From an uncultured Acetatifactor sp. (GTDB taxonomy: Bacteria; Bacillota; Clostridia; Lachnospirales; Lachnospiraceae): a stretch of 64,000 nt of DNA. Below, one piece after another: positions 42,183-50,054 of the stretch. Below the pieces are notes generated by a model. It searched no databases. It was not told the DNA's origin and was given only the letters and a program-made list of their open reading frames with translations. The translations under genes were made by a program, and so were the position numbers. The stretch covers positions 62,001-126,000 of the forward strand of contig CAJUAH010000003.1 of assembly GCA_910584375.1 (NCBI GenBank), in the 5' to 3' direction. Numbering within the stretch: the first letter of the stretch is position 1; every line of letters begins with the position of its first letter.

Positions 42183-43097
42183 TTGAAAACAAAAGACGTG
42201 TTTTTAAAGACCATGAAGTTTGTATGGCTCAAACTGGCGCTGGGAGGGATCGTACTGCTCTTCGCGCTGGTGACGCTGTTCCCGTTCGTATGGCTGGGAA
42301 GTCTGGGCGACGGCGGCGGCATCGTGATCGCGCTCACCGTATGGTTCATTCTGGTGGGATGTGTATACGGGTTCCTGCAGCACTATGTAGGTTATATTCT
42401 CAAGGCAGGGCATGTGGCAATGGTGACTACGGCTGTGACCACCGGTTCGCTGCCGGAGGATCAACTGGCGGCCGCCAGGGAGATGGTGTCTCAGCGTTTT
42501 CTGACCGCCAACGTTTATTTTGCCGTGGACCGGCTGGTGAGCGGAGCGGTGAGCCAGCTCCAGAAAGGGCTGCAAAAGGTGGATGATCTGCTGGGCAAGA
42601 TCCCCGGCGTATCCTTTATCGTGTCCTTTGCCCAGATGTTTGTACATATCGCGCTGAATTATGTGGACGAGTGTTGCCTGGGCTACACTTTCCTGCACGG
42701 CGATCAGTCTGCCTTCAAGAGCGCGGCGGACGGCGTGGTCATCTATTTTCAGAACTGGAAAAAACTGCTCAAGGACGCGGCAGTCATGACCCTGGCGGTA
42801 ATGGTGATCTCCTTTCTGGCCTGGCTCCTTCCCTTCCTGCTGTTTGCGGGAATCTTTGCGGCCCTCGGCATACATCTGATCTTTGCCGCCCTGCTCTCCA
42901 TTATCATCGCCGCCATACTCAAGAGCTCTTTTGTGGACAGTTTTCTGATGGTGCGGATGATGGTCTCCTATATGGAGGTGGCGCCCTCCACAGAGATCAC
43001 CTTTGACCTGTACGGCAAGCTCTGCAAGCTCTCCGACAAGTTCAAGAGTCTGTTTGACAGAGGACAGCAGGAACAGCAGAAATACGGAAACGCGTAA
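42183..43097 (+). CDS. Hypothetical multi-span membrane protein (304 aa)
   Basis: I do not recognise a named family. Spans at about residues 15-37, 44-70 and a block of two to three between 205 and 255, with an amphipathic, soluble middle part (about 80-150) and a soluble C-tail rich in Gln/Arg. The start is TTG at 42183, preceded by GGGAGG at good distance; the next in-frame ATG (MKFVWL) is ten codons later. Divergent from the phosphonate operon and convergent with the alpha/beta hydrolase. Confidence 0.7.
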   Translation: MKTKDVFLKTMKFVWLKLALGGIVLLFALVTLFPFVWLGSLGDGGGIVIALTVWFILVGCVYGFLQHYVGYILKAGHVAMVTTAVTTGSLPEDQLAAAREMVSQRFLTANVYFAVDRLVSGAVSQLQKGLQKVDDLLGKIPGVSFIVSFAQMFVHIALNYVDECCLGYTFLHGDQSAFKSAADGVVIYFQNWKKLLKDAAVMTLAVMVISFLAWLLPFLLFAGIFAALGIHLIFAALLSIIIAAILKSSFVDSFLMVRMMVSYMEVAPSTEITFDLYGKLCKLSDKFKSLFDRGQQEQQKYGNA

Positions 43098-43111
43098 ATC
43101 CGGGGCAAGCG

Positions 43112-44068
43112 TCAGGCCTGCCCTTTCCATCCGAAGAAATCTTCCACCTTCCGGCGATAGTTCTCATTATCATAGAAAAAGCTGCGCACATGGCCTGCCC
43201 CTTCCACCAGCAGCAGTTCCTTGGGGGAAGTACAGGCCTGGTACGCCTCCCGGCTCATGCGGCAGGGCACAAAATCATCCGCCAGCCCATGGACAAAAAA
43301 GATCGGCAGCCGGGTCTTCTTTACGGATTCCAGTGTGGAATACTCCTTTATGCCAAAGTCGGCATGAAACTTCACCAGCAGACTGACATAATCCATAGCC
43401 GGATGCTCCCGCATATGCAGGGACTTCCTGCCCACTTCATAGAGCATATCATAGGGGCTGGTAAAACCGCAGTCCGCCAGCACCCCCCGCACAAAGCCCG
43501 GCAGCGCGTCCCCCGCCGCCATCAGCACCGTGGCCGCGCCCATGGACACGCCGCCCAGATATACCGGCAGCGTATTGTGCCGCTCCCGCTCCAGATACCC
43601 CATCCAGTCCGCCACATCCCGGCGTTCCAACACGCCGAATCCCATATATTTTCCCTCGCTGGCTCCCTGGGCCCGCTGTTCTGCCAGCAGCAGATCGCAT
43701 CCGATCCCATAGAGCCACTTCCCAATACTGCCGAAGTCCCCGGTCCAACTGCCGCGCCAGCCGTGGAAAAGCACAATCAGACGTTTCGGCTGCCCCTGGG
43801 CACGGATATAGTGCCCCACGAGACGCAGCCCGTCCTGTGAGCGTATCTCCACATCCTCCCGAGGAAGGTTTTCCAGCCATCTGCCATCCTCCTGGATCTG
43901 TCTTCGGATCTCCGCCTCCCTGGGCGGAATCTCCCCTTTCCCGTTGGAAGACAATAGATTCCTGGCCCTGGCATTCAGTGCCAGATTCATCAGGATATGA
44001 TATTTTATGACAAAAAGGGCAGCAGCCAGCAAAATGACTGCCGCCAGAACAATACAAAAAGTCTTCAT
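43112..44068 (-). CDS. Membrane-anchored alpha/beta hydrolase (318 aa)
   Basis: N-terminal hydrophobic anchor (about residues 4-24), then an alpha/beta hydrolase core: the oxyanion HGWRGS region, nucleophile elbow GGVSMGAAT, acid in HGLADDFVP and base in EGAGHVRS. This is the BAAT/S33-like or Bem46-type group of surface-facing serine hydrolases. The gene follows the MBL hydrolase after 15 bp. Substrate unknown. Confidence 0.88.
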   Translation of the reverse strand: MKTFCIVLAAVILLAAALFVIKYHILMNLALNARARNLLSSNGKGEIPPREAEIRRQIQEDGRWLENLPREDVEIRSQDGLRLVGHYIRAQGQPKRLIVLFHGWRGSWTGDFGSIGKWLYGIGCDLLLAEQRAQGASEGKYMGFGVLERRDVADWMGYLERERHNTLPVYLGGVSMGAATVLMAAGDALPGFVRGVLADCGFTSPYDMLYEVGRKSLHMREHPAMDYVSLLVKFHADFGIKEYSTLESVKKTRLPIFFVHGLADDFVPCRMSREAYQACTSPKELLLVEGAGHVRSFFYDNENYRRKVEDFFGWKGQA

Positions 44069-44083
44069 CTCTCTCCCGGCAGA

Positions 44084-44833
44084 TCAGTTCTCAGGATAAA
44101 TGATCTGCGCTTTGCCGCCGTCATAGGAATGTTGTCTCGCACCACCCGCAAAATACGAATAATCCGTATCTTCTTGCGTCTCTCCCCGGATAAGCTGCAA
44201 CAAGCCCTCCCGGAGCCGGTCCATAAGGGTGATGGGCAAAAAATGTCCGTAATGACCGTGCAAAATATAATCCGCCCTGTCTTTCAGATACATGGCTCCG
44301 TCCAGCGTCTGCAAAAAATCCTGCGGCGAAGAGCTCTCCTCCAATTGTAACCACAGATGCGTATTGATAGCGTCCCCTGTAAACAACACCCTGTCCTCCT
44401 GCAAAAGCAGCAGGATACTGCCCTGCGTATGGCCGGGCAGATGCACTATGTCCACGGTCAGGCCCCCCAGGTCGATCACATCCCCGTGACGGATCGGCCG
44501 CAGAGGCGGCATCCGCAGCCCCCGCTCTTCCATCCTCGCCACAAACTCTTCAAACTGTGCATGCTGCCGGGCCAGTTCCATATCCGCCGGGTGCATAAAT
44601 ACCTCGTCAAAATAGATATCGCCGTGTATATGGTCGCAGTGCCCATGGGTATTCACCACCGTCAGGGGCAGAGCAGTGACCGACTTCACCACGGCCTGCA
44701 CATCCTCATAACCGTTCATCGTATCGATCACCAGGGCCTTCTGCTCTCCCACCACCAGATACCCCATTGATTCTCCCGCGTCGTCCATGGCAAAAATATG
44801 GGGATTGAGCTGCTCCACTTTTATTCTGTTCAT
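44084..44833 (-). CDS. MBL-fold metallo-hydrolase (249 aa)
   Basis: Metal-binding HGHCDHIHGD (HxHxDH), LPGHTQGS and FTGDAIN are all present, with a final His in YILHGHYGH. This is the glyoxalase II / lactonase-like branch of the metallo-beta-lactamase fold. Likely acts on a small thioester, lactone or phosphoester; the sequence does not distinguish. Co-directional with the alpha/beta hydrolase. Confidence 0.9.
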   Translation of the reverse strand: MNRIKVEQLNPHIFAMDDAGESMGYLVVGEQKALVIDTMNGYEDVQAVVKSVTALPLTVVNTHGHCDHIHGDIYFDEVFMHPADMELARQHAQFEEFVARMEERGLRMPPLRPIRHGDVIDLGGLTVDIVHLPGHTQGSILLLLQEDRVLFTGDAINTHLWLQLEESSSPQDFLQTLDGAMYLKDRADYILHGHYGHFLPITLMDRLREGLLQLIRGETQEDTDYSYFAGGARQHSYDGGKAQIIYPEN

Positions 44834-44912
44834 AAGTCTCTCCTCTTATCGGACATTCTGTCTCTGTATGGCTCCTCTGCTGCGGTTTGTCCGCCGCCGT
44901 CTGTCTGCCCCG

Positions 44913-46058
44913 TCAGTCAGCGAACAGCTCCCTGGCCTTTGCCATCCTCTCCACGATTCCCACGGCAAAAGGACATCTGCTCTCACAACTGCCGCAGCCG
45001 ATACAGTCGGAGGCGTTTTTCTCCAGCGCCTTATAGTGAGCCTTGACGGAGGCTGGCACTTCCTCCTGCATAACCGCCAGATCGTAGAGCTTGTTTACCA
45101 TGGCAATGTCAATATCCATAGGACAGGGCTTACAGTGATTGCAATACATGCATTTCTGGCTGTAAGCATGGTGGGGCGCCGTTGCCAGCACGCTGGCATA
45201 GTCTTTTTCCTCCTCTGACGCGGTCTCGTAAGCCGCCGCCTCCTCCACATGCCGCGGCTCGGAGTAGCCCGCCATAATGCTGGCTACCGCAGGCCGGGTA
45301 AGCGCGTAATGAATGCACTGAACCGGCGTAAAAGCTACGCCAAAGGGAGAAGTCTTCTCATTGAAGAGCCGTCCGCCCGCGTACCCTTTCATCACCGTAA
45401 TCCCCACGTCCTGCTGCTCGCATATTTTATACAGCTCCGCCCGCTCCGGATCCATGCCCGCCAGGGAGGCGTCATACTGCTCCGCGAAATAATCGTCCAG
45501 ATTTTCCGAGGGGGGCATCAGGTCAAAGGCCGGATTGACGGAGAACAGCAACATCTCGATCTGGCCGGACAGCGCCGCCTTTTTCGCCACCTTGGGATTG
45601 TGGGAACTGAGGCCTATATGTTTTATGATGCCCTTTTTCTTCAATTCATGCACATACTCCATAAAGGGACTGTCCTGTATCTCGTCCCACTCTTTTTCCG
45701 AGTCCACATAGTGAATCATGCCCAGATCCACGTAATCCGTCTGCAGCCGGGTCAGCAGATCTTCAAAGGCTGTTTTTACCTGAGCGATATCGCGGGTACG
45801 CACATACTGGCCTCCCTGCCAGGTGGAGCCAATATGTCCCTGAATATACCATTTTTCCCTGCTGCCTTTGATACATTCCCCGATGGCCGACCGCACATTC
45901 GGCTCGGACATCCAGCAGTCCAATATATTGATCCCCTGTTCCTCACAGGCTTTAAAGATCGCACGGCAGCCTTCCAGATCCATCCTCTCCAGCCACTCTC
46001 CGCCAAAGCCGATCTCGCTGACCATCAAACCTGTTTTTCCCAATCTTCTGTAACGCAT
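44913..46058 (-). CDS. Aldo/keto reductase with C-terminal 4Fe-4S domain (381 aa)
   Basis: NADP-type aldo/keto reductase barrel (MRYRRLGKTGLMVSEIGFGG; catalytic region around DLGMIHYVDS) followed by a ferredoxin-like tail with CMYCNHCKPCP and CIGCGSCESRCPF. This two-part enzyme is common in anaerobic Firmicutes; redox partner unknown. Start chosen at 46058 (MRYRRLG), with GGGAG about eleven bases upstream; the frame extends further upstream without a better ribosome site. Confidence 0.9.
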   Translation of the reverse strand: MRYRRLGKTGLMVSEIGFGGEWLERMDLEGCRAIFKACEEQGINILDCWMSEPNVRSAIGECIKGSREKWYIQGHIGSTWQGGQYVRTRDIAQVKTAFEDLLTRLQTDYVDLGMIHYVDSEKEWDEIQDSPFMEYVHELKKKGIIKHIGLSSHNPKVAKKAALSGQIEMLLFSVNPAFDLMPPSENLDDYFAEQYDASLAGMDPERAELYKICEQQDVGITVMKGYAGGRLFNEKTSPFGVAFTPVQCIHYALTRPAVASIMAGYSEPRHVEEAAAYETASEEEKDYASVLATAPHHAYSQKCMYCNHCKPCPMDIDIAMVNKLYDLAVMQEEVPASVKAHYKALEKNASDCIGCGSCESRCPFAVGIVERMAKARELFAD

Positions 46059-46276
46059 AATATAGTTTCTCCCTTCAGCATGTAGAACTTTAGTGCCGGC
46101 AAAATCACTGTTCCTCAATTGCCCGTATACCACATTAGTCCCATAATAAACTGCACATATTTAGCGATTAAATTAATTATAACAAAAAAGAGGTGTTTAC
46201 CGCAATATAGGATACAATGTTTTTTCAAGATTAAAACGCGCAAACGCCGTGGCAAATATCAAATCCGTCCATACAA

Positions 46277-46302
46277 ATGCCCGGGACAGACTGCCCGGGC
46301 AT
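46277..46302 (-). terminator. Hairpin after the 46318-47376 gene
   Basis: Perfect 9-bp stem ATGCCCGGG / CCCGGGCAT, 8-base loop, 16 bp after the stop; weak T-run (TTTG) on the minus strand. Confidence 0.55.
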
Positions 46303-46317
46303 CCGCGTATCTTTCTT

Positions 46318-47376
46318 TTATGATTTGTTGCGAGACTGTGCCACCGCGTAATAGATTCCCAGCAGCACCACAAAGATCAGCGCCGCCACCGGCCAGATCG
46401 GCCAGGTGGTCTTCCAGCTGCTCTTATCCCCCAGGCTGGTGTGGTAGAAGTTGACCCCCAGATATATGGCTGTCACCAGGCACCAATATGCCCCGGCCAG
46501 CGGGCTGATCTTCCTGCGGCTCCGCTTTTTCTCTTCCGAATAGTCTCCCTCCTGCAACAGCTTGCTAAAGCTGTCCCATACGCAGCCCGTCCGCACCAGC
46601 AGAAAAACTCCCGCGGAAGCCACTGCAAGCAGCAGGCACAGGCTGTATACCAGCCAAATGTCTCCCACGTCGAACGCTACGGCTGTCATCAAGGGCGTTA
46701 CGCTCAATATGCACAAGATTACGCCCAGCACAAGGTTTTTCTGGTATGTCGGCTTATAGCTTTCCCTCTGTTTTTCCACGATGCCGCTGACTCCATACTG
46801 CAGGCGTATACTTTCCGTTTCCAGATATTCATAGGAAGACAGTTTCATTCCGTTTATGATGAACAGCGCTACCGCCCCGGCCACCATAAGCAACAGTATC
46901 ACAACGCCCAATCCTGCCGCCATGTTTTCCGAGACAGCCACCGGGCCATACTCTGACCAGCCGCCCAGAAGGAGCAGGCAGACCGGGGAGAGGATACAGA
47001 GCATGACTCCCAGAGCAATGGGGGTGCAGGTTTTTTGAACCGCCTCCAGGTAGGTATTGGCATTCTCCAGAGAGAGAGTGCGGACCTTGCCGCCTGGTTT
47101 ATTCTCCTCGGGACAAATACCCTGCCCTCTCTCTACGGGCTCCTCTTCAGGCCCCCTTTCCTCTATGACGTCTATGTCATAATCGTCTTTCAACAAAAAA
47201 TCCGTACTGACACCAAAGATAACACTCATACGGATGATCTTATCCAGCTCCGGTATGGATGCGGCGGACTCCCATTTGGATACGGACTGACGGGATATTT
47301 CCAGTTGATCTGCTAACTCCTCCTGCGACCAGTCTTTCCGTTTACGCAAATAAGCTATTTTTTCCGCTAATATCAT
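46318..47376 (-). CDS. XRE-type HTH regulator with membrane domain (352 aa)
   Basis: N-terminal Cro/C1 helix-turn-helix (WSQEELADQLEISRQSVSKWE, residues about 15-38), a soluble linker, then about seven hydrophobic segments between residues 115 and 350. HTH proteins with this shape are common in clostridia; they may act as membrane-bound regulators of their own operon. It is transcribed alone; two palindromes in the upstream gap (47498-47508 and 47543-47555) are candidate operators. Confidence 0.85.
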   Translation of the reverse strand: MILAEKIAYLRKRKDWSQEELADQLEISRQSVSKWESAASIPELDKIIRMSVIFGVSTDFLLKDDYDIDVIEERGPEEEPVERGQGICPEENKPGGKVRTLSLENANTYLEAVQKTCTPIALGVMLCILSPVCLLLLGGWSEYGPVAVSENMAAGLGVVILLLMVAGAVALFIINGMKLSSYEYLETESIRLQYGVSGIVEKQRESYKPTYQKNLVLGVILCILSVTPLMTAVAFDVGDIWLVYSLCLLLAVASAGVFLLVRTGCVWDSFSKLLQEGDYSEEKKRSRRKISPLAGAYWCLVTAIYLGVNFYHTSLGDKSSWKTTWPIWPVAALIFVVLLGIYYAVAQSRNKS

Positions 47377-47693
47377 TATTATTATTCCTCCCGTTTTGAT
47401 TTCGTGGATTCCCCCTCCCGCTGATCATTCGGTTCGGATATCCCCATGGACTTTCACATATATGTTTTCTTGTCTCTTGTATTTTAACAGGATTTGCGGT
47501 TGACAACCACCAAGTGCGCTGTACTTTTTATGATTTTTCCGTCAACTGTCAGTTGCAATATACCCGAATCTGTCCACGGACACGTCAAAAACCGTTTCCT
47601 GCGGTATCTATGGCCGTCAAGGTGTCTGGTGCTGGCCTTTTTTCCGCACGTGTGATATACTCTCTTTAATGAGCAATACGAGGAGGGATATAT
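47377..47693. promoter_or_regulatory. 317-bp divergent control region with two palindromes
   Basis: No gene. Holds GGTTGACAACC (47498-47508) and CAACTGTCAGTTG (47543-47555), each a perfect odd-length palindrome and 45 bp apart, between the XRE-membrane regulator and the phosphotransferase. A TATACT -10-like sequence lies about 35 bp before the phosphotransferase start. The palindromes would suit an HTH dimer. Confidence 0.4.
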
Positions 47694-48734
47694 ATGAGCG
47701 CTTTATCCACAATGCTGTCCGTTTTGTGTGAAAAATACGGACTGGGAACTATGCAGAAAGAGCCGCTGGCTGTAAAGGGGGGACTTCTGCACCGGATGTA
47801 CCGTGTGACCACGGATCAGGGTGACTATGCGGTAAAGCTGCTAAACCCGGATATCATGAAACGGCCTCAGGCCATGAATAATATGATCGTTTCGGAGCGC
47901 ATCGCAAGGCGGTTGGCCCAGGAGCCGAACGCCCTGCCCGCAGTGGCGGCGCTGGCCTGGGAAGAACGGCAGCTGTTGTCTCTGTATACGGCCGACGGCC
48001 TTGCTGCGGACTGTGCCCTGCAATACGCGCTGGTCTATCCCTGGTTGGAGGCCCGCTCTCTGTTTGCACCGGAGATAGACGTTTCCCACTGCCGCCAGAT
48101 AGGCCGTATGCTGGGACGGATCCACAGCGCCGGGCTGGATGCGGGGGAGCTGGAATTGTCGCGGGAAGAAACGGAGCGCTCCCCCTATGACTGGCAGGGT
48201 TATCTGACCCTGGCCCAAAAACAGGATGTTCCCTGGCTGCGGGATTATGAGGCCATGTTGCCGAATCTGACCCGCTGGGATCGGGCGGCCACAGAGGCAA
48301 TGGAAACCGTCAGCGCCCACCAGGTGGTCAGCCATCGGGATCTGGATCCCAAAAACGTGCTGTGGCAGGGGGAACAGCCCTACCTGATCGACTGGGAGGC
48401 CGCCGGCGTCGTCAATCCCTGTCAGGAGCTGCTGGAAATACTGAATTATTGGTGCAATGACGAAAACGGTTGTCTCGATTCCTCCCGCTGCCAGGCATTG
48501 CTGGCGGAATATACCCGTTATATGAATCTGGGGGATGTGGACTGGACGCCTGTTTTCGCCGTCAGCTATGACGGTATGCTGGGCTGGCTGGAATACACAC
48601 TGAAAAAGGCTCTGGGCATTGAAAAAGATGAAGACGCGCAGGGAGCCAGCCAGATGACGGGCACCTATCGGGAACTGCAGCGCTATGAGGCGCAAGCCGG
48701 ACAACTGCGGCAGATTCTGGAAACATCAATATAA
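47694..48734 (+). CDS. APH/CotS-like phosphotransferase (346 aa)
   Basis: Kinase-like small-molecule phosphotransferase: catalytic loop VVSHRDLDPKNVLW, metal-binding LIDWEAAG, and an N-terminal lobe with DYAVKLLN. The nearest groups are the aminoglycoside/choline kinase family and spore-coat CotS-type proteins. GAGGAGG lies just before the ATG. Substrate unknown; it stands alone on the plus strand. Confidence 0.85.
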   Translation: MSALSTMLSVLCEKYGLGTMQKEPLAVKGGLLHRMYRVTTDQGDYAVKLLNPDIMKRPQAMNNMIVSERIARRLAQEPNALPAVAALAWEERQLLSLYTADGLAADCALQYALVYPWLEARSLFAPEIDVSHCRQIGRMLGRIHSAGLDAGELELSREETERSPYDWQGYLTLAQKQDVPWLRDYEAMLPNLTRWDRAATEAMETVSAHQVVSHRDLDPKNVLWQGEQPYLIDWEAAGVVNPCQELLEILNYWCNDENGCLDSSRCQALLAEYTRYMNLGDVDWTPVFAVSYDGMLGWLEYTLKKALGIEKDEDAQGASQMTGTYRELQRYEAQAGQLRQILETSI

Positions 48735-48746
48735 GATATAGAAAAC

Positions 48747-48787
48747 CCCTGTACAGAGGAATTTTGTCTGCGACTCTCTGTACAGGG
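48747..48787. terminator. Bidirectional terminator between phosphotransferase and 48843-49172
   Basis: Perfect 12-bp stem CCCTGTACAGAG / CTCTGTACAGGG with a 17-base loop. On the minus strand it is followed by GGTTTTCT; on the plus strand the T-run is weak. Confidence 0.6.
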
Positions 48788-48842
48788 ATTTCAAGGCTCA
48801 TATTGGCATCTCACCGATATTATTTGAGGGATATCTACAGTT

Positions 48843-49172
48843 CTACAGGAGCATGGCACAGACACAAATCATAGCGCCCAGAACTAAAAACGACAGACAG
48901 ATCCCGAATCTCTTTTTATTTTTTCCCATGGACTGCTCCTGTTCCGGAGTCATGTGGAGAACCGGGTATTTCCTCCTTCCCAGCAGATACAGGATCAATC
49001 CCGACTGCCCGTTCCCGGAGATGGCAAAAAAGCCCCATAGTTTCGGATGCTTTAGTCCCCTGCACTCCGCGTCCGTCTTCACCAGCCCATACAACTGATA
49101 TACACAGAAAAAACTGCTTGCAATTACCATCGCCGCTCCCAGCGCGACAATCACCATCTTATACTTTTCCAT
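48843..49172 (-). CDS. Small membrane protein (109 aa)
   Basis: Three hydrophobic segments (about residues 5-30, 48-65 and 90-108) with a basic loop (GKNKKR) between. No family recognised. It follows the XRE regulator at 49185-49592 by 12 bp and is probably controlled by, or works with, it. Confidence 0.65.
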   Translation of the reverse strand: MEKYKMVIVALGAAMVIASSFFCVYQLYGLVKTDAECRGLKHPKLWGFFAISGNGQSGLILYLLGRRKYPVLHMTPEQEQSMGKNKKRFGICLSFLVLGAMICVCAMLL

Positions 49173-49184
49173 ATCCTTCTCCTC

Positions 49185-49592
49185 CTAGATTCTCTTTACG
49201 ATCTGGTACAGCAAAAACGCCATACCGATCACCATAAGGCAAAACGAGCAGGCAATCATATAGGCGTTTCCCCCTGTAAAATACGCGAGAAACAGCATGC
49301 TCAAAAACAGTACCACATTGATGATGGCCGCCCCGATCAGTTTCCTGTTGCTCCTGACCACATTGGTACTCTCCTCCAAATGCTCCAGCATTTCATTGTC
49401 TCCTTTCAGCAGTTCGTCCAGGCTGACGGAAAACAGATCCGACAGTTTGACGACGCTGACAATGTCGGGAAACGACCTCTCGTTTTCCCAGTTAGATATG
49501 GTCTGGCGCGATACGAACAGCGCCTCCGCAACCTGTTCCTGCGTCATTTTTGTCCTCATCCTGGCCTCTTTCAGCTTCTTACCTATCTCCAT
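49185..49592 (-). CDS. XRE-type HTH protein with two membrane spans (135 aa)
   Basis: Residues about 6-60 are a Cro/C1 helix-turn-helix (MTQEQVAEALFVSRQTISNW), followed by two hydrophobic segments (about 85-130). Pairs with the small membrane protein at 48843-49172. A short regulator tethered to the membrane; the signal is unknown. Confidence 0.82.
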   Translation of the reverse strand: MEIGKKLKEARMRTKMTQEQVAEALFVSRQTISNWENERSFPDIVSVVKLSDLFSVSLDELLKGDNEMLEHLEESTNVVRSNRKLIGAAIINVVLFLSMLFLAYFTGGNAYMIACSFCLMVIGMAFLLYQIVKRI

Positions 49593-49753
49593 AAGACCGT
49601 CCTCCTGCTACTGTTATTTTGTCCGGCGGGATCCCTTCCCGGCTCACTGCCAGTATCGCATCTCCATCCGGTTTTGTCTATCAAAAGTCTTTTACATCGA
49701 GCTTTTTCATGCCTTTTGGGGGAGTGTCAAAGGATTTTAGAAAATCATTACGC

Positions 49754-49782
49754 TTGCCATATATCAGAAGATGTGATACATT
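49754..49782 (+). promoter_or_regulatory. Promoter of the type I toxin gene
   Basis: -35 TTGCCA (49754-49759), 17-bp spacer, -10 TACATT (49777-49782). It gives a leader of about 90 bases before the toxin ATG. Confidence 0.6.
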
Positions 49783-49819
49783 ATCCACATGGGAAAACCA
49801 TAGAGCCAAGGCGGCTTTA

Positions 49820-49870
49820 CCCTCTGTTTTTTACAGAGGGATAAAACCCTCCGGACGGAAGAAAGGAGGG
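49820..49870 (+). promoter_or_regulatory. Leader hairpins that can mask the toxin ribosome site
   Basis: First hairpin: CCCTCTGT (49820-49827) with ACAGAGGG (49833-49840), loop of five T. Second: CCCTCC (49847-49852) pairs exactly with GGAGGG (49865-49870), which is the Shine-Dalgarno of the toxin. Sequestered ribosome sites are a known trait of type I toxin mRNAs. Confidence 0.6.
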
Positions 49871-49877
49871 CGATACA

Positions 49878-49973
49878 ATGTATATTACATCTCAGGATCT
49901 AATTCAGATAGGTATATTCATTGTAGGTCTTATCGGATTGTGTTATGCAATCTTCAAAGATAAAAAGAAATAG
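49878..49973 (+). CDS. Holin-like type I toxin peptide (31 aa)
   Basis: The peptide starts MYITSQDLIQIGIFIVGLIG and ends in a lysine-rich tail (FKDKKK). It has a single membrane helix (about residues 8-26), the pattern annotated as putative holin-like toxin in Firmicutes and related to TxpA/BsrG-type type I toxins. GGAGG lies eight bases before the ATG. The stop codon opens an 11-bp hairpin (49972-49982 with 49990-50000, one mismatch) that looks like the toxin mRNA terminator. An antisense RNA antitoxin is expected on the opposite strand over the 3' end, but I could not place its promoter with confidence. Confidence 0.7.
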   Translation: MYITSQDLIQIGIFIVGLIGLCYAIFKDKKK

Positions 49974-50000
49974 CCGCCACTACCAGCAATAGTGACGGCT
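49972..50000 (+). terminator. Hairpin at the end of the toxin transcript
   Basis: AGCCGCCACTA / TAGTGACGGCT with 10 of 11 pairs and a 7-base loop, starting at the toxin stop codon. A second small hairpin (50002-50017) follows. Confidence 0.5.
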
Positions 50001-50054
50001 GACCCTTTTATAAGGGTTAAGCTAAACCATTGAGGGAAAAGCCAGTTAAATACG

